Shown here: one piece after another, positions 59,309 to 64,000 of the stretch
How the letters are laid out: each line of letters opens with the position of its first letter
How positions within the stretch are numbered: the stretch's first letter is position 1
Made by a program: the position numbers and the translations under genes
The notes under the pieces: model-generated
Databases searched by the model: none
What the model was told of the DNA's origin: nothing
What the model saw: only the letters and a program-made list of their open reading frames with translations
NCBI RefSeq assembly: GCF_029626145.1
Contig: NZ_JARUBJ010000002.1
Coordinates: 4,561,501 to 4,625,500, forward strand
DNA length: 64,000 nucleotides
DNA from: Micromonospora sp. WMMD961
Lineage (GTDB): Bacteria; Actinomycetota; Actinomycetes; Mycobacteriales; Micromonosporaceae
Direction of reading: 5' to 3'

Positions 59309-60331
59309 TCACGGTGATCCTGTGCTCTTCGGTGGCGCGGTCGAGCTGCGGACCACGAGGCTGGTCGGAAGCACTATCCGGCGCGGCCCCGTCCAATCGC
59401 CGGTCACCAGTGACTTCAGCATCCGCGCGGCTTCGTATCCCAGGTGGTACATCGACTGGTCCACGGTGGTCAGGCCCGGCCCGGTCGACGCCGACTCCGG
59501 AATGTTGTCGAACCCGACGACGGACAGGTCTGCGGGGACGTCGATTCTCAGCTCCCTGGCGACTTCCAGGACCTTGAGGGCCATCCCGTCGCTGGCCGCG
59601 AAGATCGCCGTCGGACGGTCGACCCGTTGCAGCAGCTCGCGCGCCAACGGCACCGCCGAGTCGGGGTTGAAGTCACCTCGGCCGATCAACGTCGGGTCGA
59701 CCGGGACGCCGGCATCAGTCAGCGCAGTGCGGTAGCCCTCCTCGCGGGACCAGGCCGCCTCCAGGCTGGAACGACCCGCGATGAACCCGATGCGCCGATG
59801 GCCCAGGGCGAGCAGGTGCTCGACGGCGGTGGTGGCGCCCGCGAGGTTGTCGGCCATCACGGAGGGCCCGGTCGAGCCCCTCGCCGGGTCGATGGCCACC
59901 ACTGGCGTGCGGCTCTGCACCTCACCCCAGGGGGTCACCACGATGCAGCCATCGGTCAGGGTGCCCGACAGGCGGGTCAGATGCCGCCGCTCCCAGCCCT
60001 CCGAGTACGACCCGTAGAGGTCGCTGTTGGCGTAGATGATCAGATCGAAGCCCGAGCGGCTCAGCGCCTTCATCGCTCCCTTGAGCACCTCCGCCGTGTA
60101 CGACTGGAAGCTGTGGGTCACCAGGCCGAGGACGTTGGTGCGGCTGCGCCGGAGGCTCGTGGCGACCAGGCTCGACTCGTAGCCGAGTTGCTCGATGGTC
60201 GAACGGACGTGGGCCACGGTGTTGGCGCTGACGCCGTAATGCCCGTTGACCACCCGCGAAACGGTCGCGGTGGAAACGCCGGCAACCCGAGCGACATCGC
60301 TCATTGTCACGGGCGCATTGACCTCGGTCAT
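59309..60331 (-). CDS. LacI family transcriptional regulator
   Basis: 340 residues. HTH MSDVARVAGVSTATVSRVVN followed by GHYGVSANTVAHVRSTI; periplasmic-binding-like domain with TNVLGLVTHSFQSYTAE and TAIFAASDGMALKVLEVARE, LSVVGFDNIP. The ATG at 60331 has GAGGGAG upstream; the frame extends a little further without support. Near-palindromic TTACGTT elements upstream of its own gene and of the GH51 gene suggest it controls both. It separates the esterase from the divergent arabinofuranosidase. Confidence 0.89.
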   Translation of the reverse strand: MTEVNAPVTMSDVARVAGVSTATVSRVVNGHYGVSANTVAHVRSTIEQLGYESSLVATSLRRSRTNVLGLVTHSFQSYTAEVLKGAMKALSRSGFDLIIYANSDLYGSYSEGWERRHLTRLSGTLTDGCIVVTPWGEVQSRTPVVAIDPARGSTGPSVMADNLAGATTAVEHLLALGHRRIGFIAGRSSLEAAWSREEGYRTALTDAGVPVDPTLIGRGDFNPDSAVPLARELLQRVDRPTAIFAASDGMALKVLEVARELRIDVPADLSVVGFDNIPESASTGPGLTTVDQSMYHLGYEAARMLKSLVTGDWTGPRRIVLPTSLVVRSSTAPPKSTGSP

Positions 60332-60360
60332 GCCGCTCCCTCTGGACTGCAATCGTTATC

Positions 60361-60393
60361 GGTTACGTTTCCAGGGTGTTGCCAACGTAACGG
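60361..60393. promoter_or_regulatory. Candidate LacI operators upstream of the LacI gene
   Basis: GGTTACGTTT (60361-60370) and AACGTAACGG (60384-60393), related inverted copies 30-60 bases upstream of the LacI start. The same GTTACGTT/GTAACGTT core recurs near the GH51 gene. Autoregulation likely. Confidence 0.48.
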
Positions 60394-60789
60394 ACAAGTA
60401 TTACGAACACAAGACCTCTTCACCCTCGCGCCAACCGCCCTACCAGGACGGTCAAACGGTCATGGCCCATCCTTTGCCGGGACCGTGGGCACGCTAACAA
60501 CGATTGCCTTCGGTGACGGACGGCAGCGCGACGGACGAACGGCAGCGTGACGAAATGCGACGGCCCGAGCACTCGTCGGTCCACCCCACCGCCGGGGACG
60601 CACCGGGAGCCCATCCGCCGCACTCTCCCGCGCCGCCAACCCAGTCGGGCAGCCGCGACCGCCGGCCGCCGCCGGGAAGACCTTCGACGATGGCGGTCGC
60701 CCTGCGCGGGGACACGAGACACTCGACCCACACCGGGGCAACCTCGGGGTCGGGCTGCCGCGAACCTTGATCATGGGCATCGGATTCCC

Positions 60790-60817
60790 TTACGTAAACG
60801 TGATCGGTAACGTTTAC
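60790..60817. promoter_or_regulatory. Candidate LacI operator upstream of the GH51 gene
   Basis: GTAAACGT (60794-60801) and ACGTTTAC (60810-60817) are perfect complements 8 bases apart; the 5' copy overlaps the palindrome TTACGTAA (60790-60797). The GTAACGTTTAC half matches the CG-centred LacI pattern and the elements near the lacI-type gene. Confidence 0.6.
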
Positions 60818-60937
60818 ATAGATCAAGAACGTAATCGGCCATCCCTATGTTGTCCAGAGCTCGCATCGACCCACCACCCCCGGGCCCCGTCGCGACGTCC
60901 ACGTCGGCGGCGGGACCTCGCACGAAGGGAGCCAGCC

Positions 60938-62512
60938 CTGAACACCCAGCTCGACGGAACGCCGGAGCAGCCGGCCGGCACGAACAGTCCACTCCCCTAC
61001 CGCCTGGGCCTCGACCCGCGAAGGCGTGTCGCGCCGGTGCCGCGCCGGCTCTTCGGCTCGTTCGTGGAGCACCTGGGTCGGTGTGTCTACACCGGCCTCT
61101 ACGAGCCGGGACATCCGACAGCCGACCCGGACGGCTTCCGACGTGACGTTCTCGCGCTCGTCCGGGAGTTGGGCGTCACCACTGTCCGCTATCCGGGCGG
61201 CAACTTCGTCTCCTCCTACCGGTGGGAGGACGGCGTCGGCCCGGTCGAGCAACGACCCGCCAGGTTGGACCTCGCCTGGCACAGCCTGGAAACCAACGAA
61301 TTCGGGCTGGACGAGTTCATGCGCTGGGTCGACAAGGCGGACGTCGACCCGATCATGGCGGTCAACCTCGGCACCCGTGGCACCGCCGAGGCCGTCGACC
61401 TGCTCGAGTACGCCAACCACCGCGGCGGCAGTCACCTCGCCGACCAGCGCCGCGACAACGGCGCGGCCGAGCCGTACGGGATCAGGCTGTGGTGCCTCGG
61501 CAACGAGATGGACGGCCCGTGGCAGGTCGGCCAGCGGAGCGCGACCGAGTACGGGCGCCTCGCGTCGCAGACCGCGAAGGCCATGCGCCGCTTCGATCCC
61601 GACCTCGAACTCGTCGCCTGCGGCTCGTCGCACCTCGGAATGCCGACGTTCGGCAGCTGGGAACGGGACGTGCTCACCGAGGCGTACGACGACGTCGACC
61701 TGATCTCGTTGCACGCCTACTACCAACCGGTCGACGACGACCTGCCCAGCTTCCTCGCCTCTGCCGAGGACATGGACCGGTACATCGACGCGGTCACCGC
61801 CATCGCCGACTCCGTCGGGGCGATCCGCAGATCGACCAAGAAGATCATGATCGCCTTCGACGAGTGGAACGTCTGGTACCAGTCCGCGACTCCGTCCACC
61901 CCGCCGAGCGGCGAGGATTGGCCGGTCGCCCCGCCCCTGCTGGAGGACAACTACAGCGTGGCCGACGCGGTCGTCGTCGGGGGTCTGCTGATCAGCCTGC
62001 TTCGACACAGCGACCGGGTGACCGCGGCCTGCCAGGCCCAACTGGTCAACGTGATCGCGCCGATCATGACCGAGCCGGGCGGACCGGCCTGGCGGCAGAC
62101 CATCTTCCACCCCTTCGCCCGGACCGCCCGGCACGCCCGCGGAGCCGTGCTCGACGTGCTCCGCGCCGGCAGCACGACGGCCACCGACCGCTTCGGCGAG
62201 ATCGACGCGGTCGACGCGGTCTCCACCTGGGACGACAGCACCGGGGAGATGACCGTCTTCCTCGTCAACCGCGTCGTCACCACCCCGGCCGAGGTGACCG
62301 TCGACGTCAGCGGCGCTCGGCTGGCCGGCATCATCGAGTGCGTCACCGTCGGCGGCGCCGACCTGCACGCCAAGAACACCGCCGCCGGTCCAGACCACGC
62401 CGAGCCGCGCCCCAACGGCACGGCACGTAGTGCCGACACCAGCGTCCAGCTGACCCTCCCGCCGGCGTCCTGGACCATGCTGCGGCTTCGGGCCACCGAC
62501 GCGACCCCGTGA
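60938..62512 (+). CDS. abfA: GH51 alpha-L-arabinofuranosidase (apparent CTG start)
   Basis: About 524 residues. GH51 blocks LFGSFVEHLGRCVYTGLYEP, RYPGGNFVSSYRWEDGVGP, the acid/base Glu190 in WCLGNEMDGPW and nucleophile Glu309 in AFDEWNVWYQS. Releases terminal L-arabinofuranose from arabinan or arabinoxylan fragments; no signal peptide, so intracellular. The frame is open from 60767, but that start lies in the operator region and no ATG/GTG/TTG occurs in frame between it and the first conserved strand; CTG at 60938 follows AAGGGAG with about 7 bases between, so CTG initiation is proposed. Confidence 0.88.
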   Translation: MNTQLDGTPEQPAGTNSPLPYRLGLDPRRRVAPVPRRLFGSFVEHLGRCVYTGLYEPGHPTADPDGFRRDVLALVRELGVTTVRYPGGNFVSSYRWEDGVGPVEQRPARLDLAWHSLETNEFGLDEFMRWVDKADVDPIMAVNLGTRGTAEAVDLLEYANHRGGSHLADQRRDNGAAEPYGIRLWCLGNEMDGPWQVGQRSATEYGRLASQTAKAMRRFDPDLELVACGSSHLGMPTFGSWERDVLTEAYDDVDLISLHAYYQPVDDDLPSFLASAEDMDRYIDAVTAIADSVGAIRRSTKKIMIAFDEWNVWYQSATPSTPPSGEDWPVAPPLLEDNYSVADAVVVGGLLISLLRHSDRVTAACQAQLVNVIAPIMTEPGGPAWRQTIFHPFARTARHARGAVLDVLRAGSTTATDRFGEIDAVDAVSTWDDSTGEMTVFLVNRVVTTPAEVTVDVSGARLAGIIECVTVGGADLHAKNTAAGPDHAEPRPNGTARSADTSVQLTLPPASWTMLRLRATDATP

Positions 62513-62527
62513 TCGGCTGACGAACCA

Positions 62528-62573
62528 CCCCGGCCGCGCACACCCTGCCCTGAGCAGGGGTACGCGGCCGGGG
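62528..62573 (+). terminator. Two-tier hairpin after the GH51 gene
   Basis: CCCCGGCCGCG (62528-62538) pairs perfectly with CGCGGCCGGGG (62563-62573); inside, CCCTGC pairs with GCAGGG. It follows the GH51 stop by 15 bases. The rest of 62513-62902 shows no gene, with lower-GC patches. Confidence 0.75.
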
Positions 62574-62902
62574 CTTCCCCACCACAGGGAGTTCGGCGTC
62601 GAGCCCAGGACCATCGGGCGTCGACCGGGGCACTCCGGGATTCGTGGAACAGGTTGTCGCCCTGGCACCGGGCGACCAGTTCACCGTGCGAGCGCTAATA
62701 TCGCGCCCGGTCCAGGCCAAAACCACGAAATGCGATCCCGGTCATCGACGCTTCTTGCCGGGCGCAACGACGACAATCGAGAGCAGATTCCGGCAGCGCC
62801 AGGACGACGGCGCGCGAATCAATTCAGGATCAGTTCGCAGAACCGCGCGCCGACCAGGCCGGCGTCACCAGAAGAACCATTCGGTAGCGACCTACGTCGC
62901 GA

Positions 62903-64000
62903 CTATTCCGTCTTCGATTCCAGCCTCCCGTCCACCCGACGGGGAATGGCGGCGTACTCGTCTCGAAGCTCCTCGGGCAGGATCCACTCCGGGGCGTCCT
63001 GCCACGCCAGCGGGCGCAGGAACCGCCGGATCGCCGTGGCGCCCACCGAGGTGTGTACGGCGTTCGTCGACGGCCAGGGTCCACCGTGGTGCTGGGCCCA
63101 GGACACCCGGACACCGGTGGGGTAACCGTCGAAGACGATGCGACCGGCGCGGGCCGCGAGCACGTCGACCAACCGGCGTACCACAGCGGTCTGGTCCGCC
63201 GCCCCGTGGTGGACGGCACCGGTCAGCGACGGTGGGACGGTCGCCAGAGCGGCGTCGAGTTCGGTGACGTCGCGATACCGGACCACGATCAGCAGCGGGC
63301 CGAAGCACTCGTCGGCGATCTCGGCCGTCAGACCCGGCAGACCGACCTCCAGCAGTGTCGGCGCGACCGTGAAGCCTTCGCCGGCCTCGACCTGGGGTCG
63401 CGCCGACACCCGAGCGCCGGCTCGTTCGAACGCCGCCGCCTGGTTCTCGTAGGCGTCCCGGATGCGCTCGTTCAGCAGGACCGCGCCCCCCGCGCAGGCG
63501 ACCCGTTCCCGCAGCGCGTCGACCAGCTGATCGCCAGCCGGGTCGGACGGGACGAACGCCAGGCCGGGCTTGGTGCACAGCTGGCCGCCCGAGGCCGTGA
63601 AGGAGGTGAACAGCCCTCCGGCGATCCGGTCGCCGCGGTCCGCGGCCGCGCCGGGCAGGACGACGATCGGGTTCACGCTGCTCAGCTCGGCGTACAGCGG
63701 GATCGGGTCGGGCCGTTCGTCGATGGCCGCCTGGATGGCACGGGCGGCCCCGACGGAACCGGTCAGGGCCGCCGCGCGGATCGCGGGGTGACGCACCAGC
63801 GACCGCCCGGCCTGTTCGCCGTACACGGTGCCGATCACACCGTCGGGCCCACCCTGGTCGCGGATCGCCGACTCGATCGCGGCGGCGCAGGCGTGCGACG
63901 TGAGCGGGTGCGACGGGTGGGCCTTCAGGACCGTGGGACAACCCGCCGCGAGCGCGGAGGCGGTGTCGCCCCCGGCGACCGAGAAGGCGAACGGGAAGTT
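62903..64000 (-). CDS. Alpha-ketoglutarate-semialdehyde (2,5-dioxovalerate) dehydrogenase, C-terminal part
   Basis: 365 codons visible; the N-terminus lies beyond the right edge (the frame is open to 64000). KGSADH-type aldehyde dehydrogenase: NFPFAFSVAGGDTASALAAG, LKAHPSHPLTSHACA, IPLYAELSSVNPIVVLPG with the catalytic Glu and SGGQLCTKPG with the catalytic Cys, and GYPTGVRVSWAQHHGGPWPS. It oxidises the semialdehyde formed from 2-keto-3-deoxypentonates to alpha-ketoglutarate, finishing the Weimberg route. Matches the dehydratase at 51.8-53.5 kb in function. Confidence 0.88.
   Translation of the reverse strand, partial: NFPFAFSVAGGDTASALAAGCPTVLKAHPSHPLTSHACAAAIESAIRDQGGPDGVIGTVYGEQAGRSLVRHPAIRAAALTGSVGAARAIQAAIDERPDPIPLYAELSSVNPIVVLPGAAADRGDRIAGGLFTSFTASGGQLCTKPGLAFVPSDPAGDQLVDALRERVACAGGAVLLNERIRDAYENQAAAFERAGARVSARPQVEAGEGFTVAPTLLEVGLPGLTAEIADECFGPLLIVVRYRDVTELDAALATVPPSLTGAVHHGAADQTAVVRRLVDVLAARAGRIVFDGYPTGVRVSWAQHHGGPWPSTNAVHTSVGATAIRRFLRPLAWQDAPEWILPEELRDEYAAIPRRVDGRLESKTE

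Larger units (their letters stand above)
60332..60937. other. Long divergent regulatory gap between LacI and GH51
   Basis: 606 bases with no supported gene. Open frames occur on both strands between 60494 and 60826 but none has recognisable motifs or a convincing start. Operator-like elements lie at both ends (60361-60393 and 60790-60817), 60417-60770 has plain high-GC composition and the short direct repeat ACGGCAGCG (60512 and 60538 regions). Confidence 0.35.

Noticed and set aside
60494..60826. Short open frames on both strands in the LacI-GH51 gap
   Set aside because: No ribosome site, no motifs, and they overlap each other and the operator; typical chance frames at this GC.
60845..62668. 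607-codon minus-strand open frame opposite the GH51 gene
   Set aside because: Shadow: it covers the terminator hairpin and lacks motifs, whereas the plus strand has both GH51 catalytic glutamates in context.
1..64000. CRISPR arrays, tRNA/rRNA genes, prophage or intact IS elements, biosynthetic gene cluster core enzymes
   Set aside because: Looked for on both strands; no repeat-spacer pattern, cloverleaf, transposase, integrase, PKS, NRPS or lanthipeptide gene was recognised.

Overview
The window is high-GC (roughly 70 percent) DNA with frequent GTG starts, many 1-4 base ATGA/GTGA gene overlaps, actinobacterial families (SigC-type ECF sigma factor, CadI, SigE-family sigma factor with a linked partner) and GC-rich hairpins without U-tracts. 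This fits a saprophytic, spore-forming-type actinomycete. Micromonosporaceae (Micromonospora-like) is my best guess from gene content, but I could not run a search. No tRNA, rRNA, CRISPR array, intact insertion sequence or prophage gene was seen.

Layout. 1-5 kb: a threonine-aldolase-like gene (cut by the left edge), an ECF sigma factor and a two-gene heterodimeric ABC exporter behind a candidate IdeR/DmdR iron box. 5-7.9 kb: gluconokinase and a ManD-type sugar-acid dehydratase, divergent from a GntR/FCD regulator. 7.9-11.2 kb: a large secreted GH97 glycosidase. 11.3-13.3 kb: arsenic genes (cadI/arsI facing arsR-aqpS-arsC). 13.6-14.5 kb: a leucine-rich-repeat-variant protein. 14.5-19.7 kb: the last steps of an oxidative L-fucose/L-rhamnose route (SDR plus FAH hydrolase), a GntR regulator and lutABC. 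19.7-27.2 kb: a divergent lspA-like gene, a NicO-type Ni/Co transporter with an exported partner, and a five-gene Nik/Dpp-type ABC importer behind a candidate Nur (nickel) box. 27.2-30.5 kb: a gene remnant, an HD hydrolase, a quinone oxidoreductase, a hot-dog thioesterase and a cobalamin riboswitch. 30.5-32.6 kb: a CopC-fusion membrane protein.

32.6-45.6 kb is a run of small oxidoreductase/regulator pairs (AKR/TetR, LysR/SDR, LLM-FAD fusion/MarR), a VOC protein, an MFS exporter and a SigE-family sigma factor with a HAF-repeat membrane partner. 45.8-47.3 kb: a Tat-exported PhoX-like phosphatase. 47.3-51.7 kb: a tight trio (4-carboxy-4-hydroxy-2-oxoadipate-aldolase-like, GalB-like hydratase, DUF6282-like hydrolase) divergent from an NMT1/SsuA-type importer, suggesting the lower part of an aromatic meta-cleavage route.

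51.8-64 kb is a pentose locus: a sugar-acid (arabinonate/xylonate-type) dehydratase, two sugar ABC permeases and a binding lipoprotein, a tandem-domain CE1 (feruloyl-esterase-like) protein, a LacI regulator, a GH51 arabinofuranosidase and an alpha-ketoglutarate-semialdehyde dehydrogenase (cut by the right edge). Together these suggest uptake and oxidative (Weimberg-like) use of arabinose or xylose released from feruloylated hemicellulose, with the adjacent aromatic lower pathway possibly consuming the phenolic part. Across the first 32 kb several separate metal systems sit close together (iron box, arsenic, nickel/cobalt, cobalamin, copper).
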